Program-made: the position numbers and the translations under genes
The notes under the pieces: model-generated
Databases searched by the model: none
The model's input: the letters and a program-made list of their open reading frames with translations, nothing else
Told to the model about the DNA's origin: nothing
In this document: positions 49,022 through 60,057 of the stretch, piece by piece
Layout: every line of letters begins with the position of its first letter
How positions within the stretch are numbered: position 1 is the first letter of the stretch
Source of the DNA: Podaxis mareebaensis
Lineage: Eukaryota > Basidiomycota > Agaricomycetes > Agaricales > Agaricaceae
Length of the DNA: 64,000 nt
Reading direction: 5' to 3'
Assembly (NCBI GenBank): GCA_018524725.1
Contig: JAEUWP010000599.1
Coordinates: forward strand, 124,001-188,000

Positions 49022-49677
49022 ACTGGAGCCCACTGCGAGGGGTTCCAAGGCCAACTCTATTGCCCAACATTTCCTGGACTCCAGAATATCGATCCCTCCC
49101 TTCAACATCCAATGGGAGCAACTCTGGTAAATACGACTGGGAACTACCAAGCAGAATAAGCAGGACCAATTCAGAAGAAGAAGACAGGAACCCTAGCCCT
49201 CTTGTCCAATCAAGCCATCCGCCAACAGCATATCAACCACAACAAATTTACAACATGGACAGGCAAAATAACATTGCCCCACCATGGTCCAACCCACAAG
49301 ATCAAGGAGGACCATCATGACAACGTCCACCAATTCCATCCTCCCCCCACAGTCTACTGATTCCACCCTCACCAATCAACAGAACCACAAACCCAGGACT
49401 ATTTCAGACAGAGTCCACTGGATCCCCTCACTATCCCCTCCAAGCAGCACAATGGAGCAACTATGGCAGCCCACAACCAGCTGTAACACAGAACCTGACA
49501 ACACTGCTACAAGGGCAACCTGCTCCCCAATACCAGCCACCTCCTGCCTCCCAATACCAGCTGCCACCAGTACCACAGTACCTGAGACCACCCATGCCAC
49601 AATTTCCGACAGTGACATATCAGCCAAATCTGCAACAGATTCTGGTGCCACCACAACTGCTGATGCCATAGCCCATA
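49022..49677. other. Retrotransposon leader between 5' LTR and gag
   Basis: Gln/Pro/Thr-rich open frames run on both strands (for example 49284-49685) and may be a decayed N-terminal part of gag. No domain recognised. Confidence 0.4.
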
Positions 49678-50560
49678 TTGGTTAACCAATGCAGTCCCTG
49701 GTACATACTAGCACGACACGACCAAGGAGTGCTTAAATTCGACAGCCATCCACAGTCCCTCAAACAGTTCTTTGATGAGATGGAAATACTGGGAAGAGAG
49801 TGTAGCCTGTCACAGCTGGAACTAATCATGCATACAATAAGGTACCTAGATGGCAACAACTACAAGATCTGGAATAGTTGTCCAGCAGCCCATGATGGAG
49901 ACTGGCTTCGATTTCAATGCAGTATAACAGTGCTATACCCTGGGGCAGAAGACAAGAACTGGTACACAGTAACTAATCTCAAAATCTTCATAGAAAACCA
50001 AGCAGTGGTACCAATGCAAGACCAGATTCAATTTGGCAACTACTACAGAAAGTTTATCATAATGTCCAATTGGCTTCTGGACCAGGGACACATTTCCTGT
50101 CAGGAGCAGAACAAAATGTTCATGGCCAGATTCCATATCGACTTTAGGAACCAGTTGTAAACACAGCTACATCTACAGGACCCACACCATCCACTAGCGG
50201 ACCCCTGGGATATCAACAAGGTCAAACAGGCAGCCTAATTCCTGCTCAATGGAAACAGATCGGGAGGTATACTTACCCTGGCCAGATCTGAAATTGCAGC
50301 ACAGCCACCACCAGTTCCCAGGGAAACCTTCAACGTGTCCTCGATAGAATGGATCATGGTTTCTGACACATTCATCAACAAATTGGCCAGCTGACTAGGA
50401 GCCCCCACAGCTGGAATGCAACAGTCCACCCCTCAATCAAGCACCCAGCCTGCAGGATCTCGAAGTTGCTTCTTGGGATGCAGATTCTGCTGGGATCCAA
50501 ATCACCCATTCTGTCAATGTGAAAGGCTTGAAGAGTTCCTATGACAAGGATGGTGTATCA
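49678..50560 (+). pseudogene. Retrotransposon gag remnant with zinc-knuckle-like motif
   Basis: A 160-codon segment (49678-50160) has the gag-like pattern SLKQFFDEMEILGRE, then YKIWNSCPAAHDGDWLRF. A later frame contains CRFCWDPNHPFCQC at about 50471-50512, a nucleic-acid-binding zinc knuckle variant. Stops interrupt the link between the two. Confidence 0.7.
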
Positions 50561-51289
50561 AAAATGCTACGAATCAGATCTGCCTTCCAGATGGAACCCT
50601 AGTAACGCCACAGGTGGCACCTGGCCGAAACCTCATGGAATGCATTGAGAACTGGCACAGCACCCATCCAGCACCCCCATCTGTTCAAACACACATCCTG
50701 GAATCTGTACCCATTCAACAACTGTCTGTTGACATCACTAACTCCTTGGCTACCATTCAGGACATGCAAGAACTGCAACTGATGGATAACGTTGCAGTGG
50801 CAGCACTCAAATGACAGGAAGACATCAAGAAACACTTGGGAGTAACAGGAAAGCTGAAGAACAATCCTACACCAAATACATGAACTGCTGGCAAACCTCC
50901 AGTAATGGATATACCAGCAGTGACCCTAGGACCACCAGCCACAGTTCCTACACCTCATATGGGTAATGCAGGAGCACCCATGATGCAACAACTGCAGTAC
51001 TGCTATTCTACACCCATTGAAGATCTGATCGTCATCCAGAATGTTGTACAATGAAGTCTCAAGGGAACAGTCACACTATCACAAAGAGAGCTCTATGTGA
51101 TATCTCTGGATGTACAAAAATATGTTAAAGACCAGGTCACTATCTGACAGATACCAACTGGACTGACAGTGAGCATAACAGCATTCAAGGAAGGTTTCCT
51201 AGAAACGGAATCACAGCAGTTGACATTCATTCAGCACCAGCTCACAAAGAACTCAGACTCCCTGGTCATAGCAAATCAAGTCAAGGATC

Positions 51290-54200
51290 TTTGAGCAATA
51301 AACCTGGAATTGGATGAAAAAGTAACAGTAGAGGCAATATTAGATGAAGGATTGCAGATCATTGCCATCTGCTGAGATATCTGGGAAAGACTCAGAATTC
51401 CACTCCTCACTGAACAAACTATGGTCATGGAGTCAGCTAACTCATCAAAGGATGTGACCATCGGATTACTCTGTGACCTCCCAGCATGCATTGGACAACA
51501 CACCTTCTACCTACAAGTCCAGGTCATGCAAAATGCCTTGTACAAAATGCTCCTCAGTGTCACAACCACTCACATGCATCTGTGCTTACTTTCCCATGCT
51601 TATCCGATGTCCGAAAATCTGATATCTGATGTTCTGATTTCGCACAACTCTGATCCACTCATTCCATTGATGGATTTCCATCCACCCTGTTATCCGAACA
51701 GGTGGGTGTGCACACTTGGTTGCTCACAACCACTGCAATGAGTGTTGTTCATTCACTTTTCCTTTATTGTCTCAGATCCTTTACCCTTGCCTCAGTCCAT
51801 TTGTTCCTTGCTTCTGTTCTATGTTTTATTACATTCCAAACAGCCTCCTTTCCATTCTGCCTCCATATCTGTACCTTCTGTATGCTTCTAGTTCCTGCTT
51901 TACCTCTAAAATGTTTTACCCATTTGTACTCACTTTTGTTCTCTGGTTATTTTCCTGTTCCCCATTTCTGGTTCTCAATGCATATTTAAGCATAGTAGTT
52001 TCCTGTATCCATTTCCTCAGTCTGAATATCAACTTCGTTACCCTCCTCCTCCTCTGCTCTGCTTGTCAGTCCTCTGGGTCATCTTCTGACCACTCCTGCT
52101 GCTTGTCCACACTCTGTCTCTCATTCCCTCTGCCTCCAGGTTCTGCCTCTGTCCAAATTGGACCAATGCAATACCAGAAGGGCACAGCACATAAGCTGAG
52201 GCCGAGGTCCACTCCCTGATGCCCTAGGCACCTGTCCAGAACATAACACTTGGCTGCCCTTTCCTCATGCTTATGCAAGCAAGCACCTGCTACTTTACCA
52301 ATGGGGACTCCCATCTCACCTTGGTCGATCCAAATACTCAAGCAGTTATCATGATTCCAATGTGCCCCTGTACTTGGCACTTACCACACCAGCACGGTTT
52401 TTAAATGTCGAGGATTCGACCAATACATGTTGAGGAGACAGTACATCACCATGCACGCCCCTAGTATCAGTTACCACACTTTCCTGTTCGATGATATCCC
52501 CTCTTTCTTTTACATCTCTCAATTTCCCCTGCATCCACAAACCACAAGAAATATACAAAATCTCACTGTCTTATTTAGAATCCAACAACACTGCCCCAGA
52601 AACATCTAACTACGCTTACAAGAAGGTCACTAATCAGGTCAAACCTGTGGCCACCACCCTACCCGAGAACTTTCAGATCGTCTGCCACATCCCCTGAAAT
52701 CCACTCGAAACACTCCCAACACTTCCCACTTGCCTGCCAGACTTCTGTGCAGGCACTTGGTACACCCAAGAATGAAAGGATGCAATGTGAGTCAATACAG
52801 AGGGATTCCTATGGCCAGAGGAGGAGAAACTTGCTCATCACCTAATCAGAGAGCAAGAGTTGGGGTTTGCATGGACAGAAGATGAGAAGGGAAAATTTTC
52901 AGCTGAGTACTTTGACCCGATTGTCATCCCCACTATCGAGCACATTCCCTGGATCCTCAAAAACATTTCTATTCCACCCAGCATATACCAACAGGTCATT
53001 GACATTATCAAGGCAAAAATCATTGCAGGAGTATATGAACCTTCAAGCTCATCATATCAGTCATGATGGTTCTGCATACCAAAGAAGGATGGAAAATCCC
53101 TTAGGATAGTTCACGACCTCCAGCCCCTCAATGCTGTAACAATCAAAGATAGCAGGCTTCCCCCAACTGTTGAGCACTATGCAGAGTCATTCAGAGGGCA
53201 AGGGTGTTATGGAGTTTTTGATTTATTTGTTGGGTTTGACCAATGCTCACTGGCCACAGAATCTAGGGATCTCACCACCTTCCAAATGCCCCTCAGCACT
53301 CTTCAGCTCACCTCCATCCCGATGGGATATACAAATTCTATACAGATCCAACATGGGGATCTATCCTTTCTCCTCCAAGATGAGATACCTGACATAGCAG
53401 CACCCTTCATTGATGATGTACCAGTTAAAGGGCCCCCGACACATTATGAAACAAATAACAGCTTCAAAACAATACCAGAAAACCTGGGCATCCAATGATT
53501 TATGTGGGAACACTTCTAAAATGTCAACCAAATTATTCAGTACATCAAACATGCAGGCAGGACATTCTCAGCCCTCAAATCCCACCTTTGTATCCCCTCA
53601 GCCATCGTTGTCAGGCACCTATGCACATATGAAGGACGACTTCCAGATGTATCCCAAGTTCAGAAAATTGTTGACTGGCTGCCGTGTCAAAATGTCAGTG
53701 AAGTACAGGGGTTCCTTGGAACTGTGGGGACTATACAAATTTTCATCAAGAACTTCACAGTGATTGCTCAGCTGCTTATTGATCTCATGAAGAAAGATGC
53801 AGAATTTGTATATGGAGAAAAAGAATAAGCTGCAGTCAACAAGTTGAAGAAACTGACACAAAACTCCCCAGCCATCCACACTATCGACTACACCTCCGAC
53901 AGAGAAGTCATCCTCGCAGTTGACACATCATATATTGCAGTGGGATACACACTGATGCAGCTTGGAAGTGACAACAAGCAGTATCCCTCAAGATTCAGAT
54001 CAATCTCACTCAACAGTTGAGAGGTGCAATACTCTCAAGTGAAGTTGGAGCTGTTCAGGGTATTCAGGGCACTGAAAGATGTGAAGCTGTGGATTATCAG
54101 AGTAAAGAAGCTTGTGGTGGAAGTAGATGTGAAGTACATCAAGGGTATGATCAATAACCCTGACATCCAGCCAAATGCAGCAGTAAACTGCTGGATTTCT

Positions 54201-55823
54201 GTGATCTTACTCTTTGATTTCCACCTCAGGCACATACCAGGAAAGGATCATGGACCAGACAGACTCTCCTGATGCCTGTGAGCACCAGAAGACCCTGAGC
54301 TTGACAATGACTATGAAGAATGGATTGACAGAGCAAATGCATTCACCCTAGGCTCTAACCAACAACCTCAAGACAGTTCTGGCAGTGAACCATGGTGGCC
54401 ATACACATCAAACACATTCGCTATTGAAGTACTAAACAAAATCGCACCAATCCAAGCCCTCACATGCACCATTGGTCAGCTGGCTGAATCAGCAGATGCC
54501 ACACCCCAAATTGCAAATAAGAAACCACCTGACAATCAAATCCAGAACCCCCAGAATGTTACCATGATCATTCTGCAATCACTGAAAGCTAAAAACTGTG
54601 ACCTCAAACTCAAACAAGTCAAGGTGTTCCTCACCAACCCACAACAACTGCAGGAAATGACTGAAATTGCTTTTAAATGCCTCATGCAGTATGCAGCTCA
54701 GTTCTTCACTAAGGATGGGAGGTTATGGAAGAAGGATAGCAGGATGAAGCACAAGATAGTAATCAAAGAAGGGAAAAGATATGAACTCATATGGCAAGCA
54801 CATGATGATCTTGGGCATAAAGGGATATTCACTACTTGTATGCAACTCACAGAACAATTTTGGTGGCCACAACTCAAGCAGGATGTCTGATGGTTCATCA
54901 AGACATGCCATGAATGCCAGATATGCCTCACACACCAGTTTCATATCCCCCCTTCCATTCCAATGCCACTCTCATTCTTCTGCAAAGTTTACATTGATAC
55001 CATGTTCATGCCTCAGTCAAACAGTTTCTGTTATATCGTCCATGTGTGCTGCTCACTATCATCATATCTGGAGTGGCGAATGCTTCAGCTGGAAAATGCT
55101 CGATCCCTTGGCTCCTTTGTCTTCAAAGACATACTGTGTAGATGGGGGGCAATAGAGGAAATTGTCACTGACAATGGCCCCACCTTTGTACAGGCCACTG
55201 AATACTTGTCCAAGTGCTACAAAATCAATCACATCCACATATCACCTTACAACTCTTGTGCCAATGGCCCAGTCAAGCAGTGACATTTTGATGTCCAGGA
55301 AGCACTAATAAAAGCTGCCAAGGGAGATGAAAACTGTTGGACCACTGTAGTGCCATCAGTATTCTGGGTGGAACAGGTGTCTATTCAGTGGTCCACAGGA
55401 TATTCACCATATTTCATCACACATGGAGTCGAACCACTCATGCCCTTTGACCTTGCCAAAGCCACATACCTTGCCCCGGTACTCACCAAACCCATTCCCA
55501 CAGAAGAACTCATTGCACTTCATGCCATACAACTGCAGAAACAGCCACAAGATCTCACTTGGGTCAAGGACCTCATTCTCAAAGCCTGTTACCAGTCAAT
55601 ACATCAGTTCAACGAAAAATATGCAAATACTAATCGAGACCTTAACTTTGATGCTGGATCACTCATTCTGGTTCGAAACTCGTGGTTCAACAAAGATCTT
55701 GGAAGCAAAACAAAGCCAAGGTACTTTGGTCCTATGATTGTGCTTAGGAAAACCACAGGGGGATCGTACATACTCACTGAACTTGATGGCACTATCTCCA
55801 AGCTGAGATTTGCAGCATTCTGA
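51290..55823 (+). pseudogene. Retrotransposon pol remnant (protease, RT, RNase H, integrase)
   Basis: Protease: VEAILDEGLQIIAI at about 51330. Reverse transcriptase at about 52840-53560, with IPPSIYQQVIDIIKAKI, WFCIPKKDGKSLRIVHDLQP and the catalytic FIDDV (about 53410). RNase H at about 53880-54272, with VILAVDTSYIAVGY and FHLRHIPGKDHGPDRLS. Integrase at about 54760-55300, with HDDLGHKGIFTT, CHECQIC and IVTDNGPTFVQATEYLS, then a C-terminal part to 55823. Stops: TGA after DV (54888) and after GPVKQ (55281) are what CGA would become by C-to-T change; one-base shifts are also present. No chromodomain seen. Confidence 0.9.
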
Positions 55824-57192
55824 CTTGTACCTTACCACCCCCATAGCCTCCAAGCCATACCAGTTACAAAAGTTACAGATGCAACACCAGAACAACTGGA
55901 AGAATGTACATATGATATCGAACTGCCATCCACTGAAAACGAGCTCCTGCCAACTCACACACACTCACATCAGAGCAACGATCCAAAGGAGAATGATAAG
56001 TACCTTTTGCTTTCTGTAGATAGATGGGGTAAGGGCTCAGAAATCACAAGTCATAACACTCTCTGAGTCGAACATGGCATTCAACTGCCATGTTCCCCTG
56101 TCACCTATGGTTCATCTCCTTGAAGGATAGCAGTGCCGACAGTGGACTGACCAGGAGGTCAGCATCTAAATACCCTGCTGATGTGAGGACTGAGGTTCAT
56201 CTGCTCACAAAACAGCAACTGAATGCTTGTCCATCACGGGTGAGTCATGCAACGCTTGTACAGGCATACTCACTTAGGAATGGTGGAGGAGGTCTTGTGA
56301 TCAGGTATATACCTGGATTGTTATGTCTCATTGGGCTCAGCTAGCACTCATATTACTACATATACCATCCTGCTCTTAATGTCCATTTGTGGTTACCTCT
56401 TGTCTCATTCCAGTAGTATACATCGCATGGACTCATATTCTGACTATAAATTTCAAGCATAGTGGTAGTAAAGACAGCAGACAGCAGCAGACTCTCATTT
56501 TCATACCCTCAACACAGCTAATAATCAATCGCTTGGTCCCCCTCTCTTTTCCTTCTCTCTACTTTGTGTGCATGAGGTTTCTCCTCTCCAGGTTTGAGTT
56601 ATTCCCCTGGGCTATCTCGTCTCCATCTGGCTTGGTGAATTCTATGGGCTATAGGTCTTGATTTGCGACCATGTGAGGGGTTCACTGTAGGCTGTTGGGC
56701 TAGCATTAGGATCTTGGGACCCAGAACGATCATCAGTAAAACATCCAAAAGATGTTATTGACTTGGAGACCTTAAGAAACTCTGACATCATTTTGTGCAT
56801 ATCAGATACTTAGAAAATGTTGGCTCTGAGAATACCAAGCAAATGAATTCATGTACTGAAATTACCAGATAAAAAACATCCTTGTGAGATATTGCCTAAC
56901 TGGGTAAAAGCATGTTGGTGAGATGACCAGCATGTTACCATCATCTGTGGAACAATGATATATTAAACCATCATTATCAATGCATGACCCATCATTGTAA
57001 ACACCTTACCATCATTTAGGTATATTTGTGATGACCTTATCATTATTGAGGGGCTGGAATTAAATATTTTGAAGTGCAAGAGATGTCTTTGTGTATCAAG
57101 AAAGGACTTACAAGGACCTAGAACTGACCTCTCCCTCTAATGAGACAAAGTAGGTAGTGGGTTATATATTATAATAACACAAGGTCCAGTAA

Positions 57193-57264
57193 GCCCTGAT
57201 AGCTCAATTGGATAATTGTCTGGCTACTCCCAGGAGGTCTTGGGTTCAAGTCCTGGTCTGGCCA
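57193..57264 (+). other. tRNA-like sequence with A and B boxes, probably a pseudo-tRNA or SINE head
   Basis: 72 nt with a good A box (TAGCTCAATTGG) and B box (GGTTCAAGTCC), i.e. an internal RNA polymerase III promoter. The acceptor strands (GCCCTGA and TCTGGCC) pair poorly, the anticodon loop cannot be drawn with seven bases, and the T stem relies on G-T pairs, so I do not call it a functional tRNA. A second B-box-like GGGGGTTCAAGCTCC follows at about 57325. Confidence 0.6.
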
Positions 57265-57372
57265 ATTCTAATGCACCTCATAAATCAATAGAGGTGTGTT
57301 GGGATAGATCTTCAGAAGGTTGGGGGTTCAAGCTCCTGTTTAGTAAATTTTAGTGTTGTAACTGATGGTAAG

Positions 57373-57430
57373 CCTGGTATACTTTGGACATGATGGGACT
57401 ACCTGGTATACTTTGTACATGATGGGACTG
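57373..57430. repeat. 29-bp direct repeat, two copies
   Basis: Units 57373-57401 and 57402-57430 (CCTGGTATACTTTG...) differ at two positions. They lie within the nested element. Confidence 0.8.
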
Positions 57431-57666
57431 CCCTGTATTCATCCCCTGATAGAGTAAGCTCATATAACATTGGGTATGTATGCATTCAGATTTGACAGAA
57501 GCCATGACTGGTAGTGCTTGGACATAACTTGTAGTCCTTATCCTGACTTGTATGACCTTGACAGGTCTGAGCCTTTTTACTGATGATCGACGGAGGCGAT
57601 CGTGCTCGTAACCTTGTTCTTCTTCATCTCGTTTCGGCAGTAGAACGTTTGTTGTCGCTACATCGA

Positions 57667-58440
57667 AAACCGCAAACTGGACGACATCCCCAGGAATCCT
57701 CAGAGGGGCCACACGTGCTAGCCGACTCCACCAATCACCCGCAACCCAGTCCTCCCATAGGCTCAAGTTGGCCATCACTGCCACCAGTAGAGACCTCGGG
57801 ATGGGACCCCAGCCCTTCTGTAGACTTACAGTGAAACCTGGGTTCTCCTACAAAGACCCCAGCAGAGGACGTTGTTCCTCCTGCTGCAGAGGGCTCAGAA
57901 CATGACGCCAATCGCCCCCCTACAAAGAACCCGGGACAGGACGGTGCCCCTCCTTCCGCAGAGATCCCTGACAGGGCGACGTTCCGTCTCCCTCAGATGA
58001 CTTAGGACAGGACGCCGTCTTTCCCTCCACAGAGAACTCGGGACAGAATACAGCTCATCCTCTCGTAGACGCCCCGGCACAGGACACAATTCTTCCTCCC
58101 GCAACATTGGACGGGATTCCACATCAGAGTCCGGCATCAGAGGCCGACATCACAGACAGTGTTCCACCTCACGCAGATTTAGAATGGAATGCCTTTCCTC
58201 CTCCGGCAGAGGTACCGGAACAGTATGCCATTCCTCCTCTCGCAGAGACCTCGACACAGGACAGCATTCGTCTTGTAGAGACCTTGGGACAGGGCACCGT
58301 TCCTCTCGCAGAGTCCTCGAGACGAGACACTCTACCAAACGCTGATGCTATATCACGGGATGCCACGCACACTCACACCAGCTCGGGACAGGACTCCATG
58401 AAGAACAATGCTATACCATAGGATATAATACTCGAACAGG
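57667..58440 (+). pseudogene. Linker exon of the interrupted GTPase-kinase gene, with degenerate tandem repeat
   Basis: Directly after the TCGA duplication the frame KPQTGRHPQESS continues the VPGAR of gene E without loss of phase. It then reads a Pro/Ser-rich linker and about ten imperfect 30-50 bp repeats coding for units like GQDAVPPPAE-S/T (for example PGQDGAPPSAEIP, then QYAIPPLAETSTQDS). Lesions: TGA at 57832-57834, a frameshift near 57995 and another between about 58400 and 58450. The GTPase linkers of B and D are shorter and lack the repeat. Confidence 0.75.
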
Positions 58441-59994
58441 TGAGGCAAACGACCGATCTGGCAGCGGCGGTGCTCCACCAAAGATGCTTTCTTCTGATGT
58501 TCTTGTCCAGATTCAGGCGCTGATTTCACAGGTCACCATGAGTGCTAGCCAGAAGGCTTCGGCAATTGGGCTTCGGGGCGAAGAGGCCCAATGTATTGTC
58601 GATGTTATCAATGCTGTACGTTGAGGCCTGTTCTCTGCTCCAGATGGATATTGAGCCACAATTTAGAAAGACTCTCCACGAGGCAGAATTTCTCATGGGT
58701 GATGAACGAAAACGAGTCTTATCCCTGCTTTGCAAACTTGCACAATCAGCCTACGTCTTTCCACGGTGTTACGAGCTTCAGGGGGTACAATATAATCCCC
58801 TGAAGCCGTTAGGTGGAGGAGGCTATGCAGACGTTTTCAAAGGGGAGTACGAAAATCGGGTGATATGTCTCAAGATCGTTCGCCTCGGCTCGAAGCACGA
58901 TAAACTCCGGATGCTCGCAGTGAGTGTCGTTATATTTTATATCGGCGATCTAGGTTTGTAACACACATATCCCATAGACACACGCTAGAGAGCTCGTCTT
59001 GTGGGCCCACCTCTCGCACTCGAATATATTGACGTTCTACAGGGTATACCTTGAACAACAATCGCAAAGGATTTGTCTCGTTTCTCCCTGGATGAGCAAC
59101 GGGAATCTTCGTGATTACTTGAGGAGCAACCACCTGCAGGGCATCCGAATGCGTTTGGTGAGTAGATCGACTTACCACATTCCATCGAAACACTAAATAG
59201 CCATCGACGACTCGTCTCGTAGGTTTCTGATGCACTCAACGGCTTATGCTATTTACGTGATCTTGGAATTGTGCATGGAGATCTGAAAGCAGTATGTCTG
59301 ACAGCTTGAACACGTAATTGGTGGCTCACAACCTTCGTCACTGCAGGAAAACATTCTGGTCTCTAATGACGCGCGAGCGCTGATTGCCGATTTCGGGATC
59401 TCACGCGTTGCAATGAGCACAAGACAAAGCCGATCGTTTAAGGGAACCATACGGTGGTGTGCGCCTGAGCTATTTGGAGGTGTCAACGACGAGGGGGACG
59501 ACAATTACATGTTACCCACGTCAGAGAGCGATATATGGTCGTTCAGCTGCGTTTGTTACGAGGTATGATGCTTTCCTTTGTGGCAGCTTCAATTCACAGA
59601 AATCCACCAGGTTTTTACGCGCGGAATTCCATTTTTTCAGTATCGTCGAGATGAGAATGTGATAGCTATTCTTATGAGAGGTAAAGAGCACCCGATTCGG
59701 CCAACATCAGATTGTCATGATCATATCGACGACCTTATGTGGGATATCATGACGAGTTGCTGGAACTACAAACCTCCCAAGAACGACCAACCTGCAAAGA
59801 GCTACGGCAGTCTTTCAAGGGCTTCGAACTTCGAGATGGTCGCCCCCGAACATTAATCCCCGCTCGGGAGGGCAATGCCTTCTGGAGGGCGATGAAGGCG
59901 AAATCGAGCAAGAAAATTGACTATCAGCGTGCATATCAGATTTTGAACCGAGTACGTTACGACGCCCGCGGTGATCCGGCTCTACGACAGGTGA
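58441..59994 (+). pseudogene. G1: type-1 tyrosine-kinase-like domain, frameshifted in the C-lobe
   Basis: QALISQVTMS, then LRGEEAQCIVDVINA, then a full kinase: GGGGYADVFKG, ICLKIVRL, ARELVLWAHLSHSN, HGDLKAEN, DFGISRVA, IRWCAPELFG, SDIWSF. Catalytic motifs are intact, apart from HGD in place of HRD. A single-base loss near 59777 shifts the frame inside the ERPTCKEL helix, so the last 80 residues are out of frame. The end DPALRQ is followed by GTGAGG and an acceptor TATTCCAG before G2, showing that G1 and G2 were exons of one gene. It is separated from its promoter by the retrotransposon. Confidence 0.8.
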
Positions 59995-60057
59995 GGCAAT
60001 AACCTATTCGGTAAAAGTTCGTCGCACCGGACGTCATTTTCTGATGACATATTCCAG

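Larger units (their letters stand above)
56732..57584. mobile_element. 853-bp nested element with 10-bp inverted ends, no CpG
   Basis: Begins ATCAGTAAAA and ends TTTTACTGAT (perfect 10-bp inverted ends), with a GATC target duplication. It carries no transposase frame, so it is non-autonomous (MITE-like). It contains a tRNA-like segment (57193-57264) and a 29-bp tandem repeat (57373-57430). Reading every base, I found no CG dinucleotide in it. The superfamily is not assigned. Confidence 0.85.
48398..57662 (+). mobile_element. Ty3/gypsy-type LTR retrotransposon, decayed, with a nested element
   Basis: 9,265 bp bounded by TG...CA LTRs and flanked by TCGA at 48394-48397 and 57663-57666, a 4-bp target duplication. 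Removing the nested insert and its duplicated GATC leaves two LTRs of exactly 624 bp. Inside, in order, are gag, protease, reverse transcriptase, RNase H and integrase, the order that defines Ty3/gypsy. Every domain carries in-frame stops, many of them TGA where the family has CGA, so the element cannot make its proteins. The interior is strongly poor in CpG. It sits inside the linker exon of a GTPase-kinase gene. Confidence 0.93.
56182..57662 (+). repeat. 3' LTR, split by a nested insertion
   Basis: Left part 56182-56731 (550 bp), right part 57589-57662 (74 bp); together 624 bp, equal to the 5' LTR. The break has GATC at both edges (56728-56731 and 57585-57588). Confidence 0.93.

Noticed and set aside
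49376..49689. Minus-strand frames of up to 97 codons in the retrotransposon leader
   Set aside because: They are the reverse of a Gln/Pro/Thr-rich repeat sequence, and the element's other genes are all plus.
57193..57264. Functional tRNA gene
   Set aside because: A and B boxes are good, but the acceptor stem and anticodon loop do not form properly. Called tRNA-like instead.
57895..58372. Minus-strand Arg/Glu-rich frames
   Set aside because: These are the complement of the tandem-repeat linker. The repeat opens frames on both strands.
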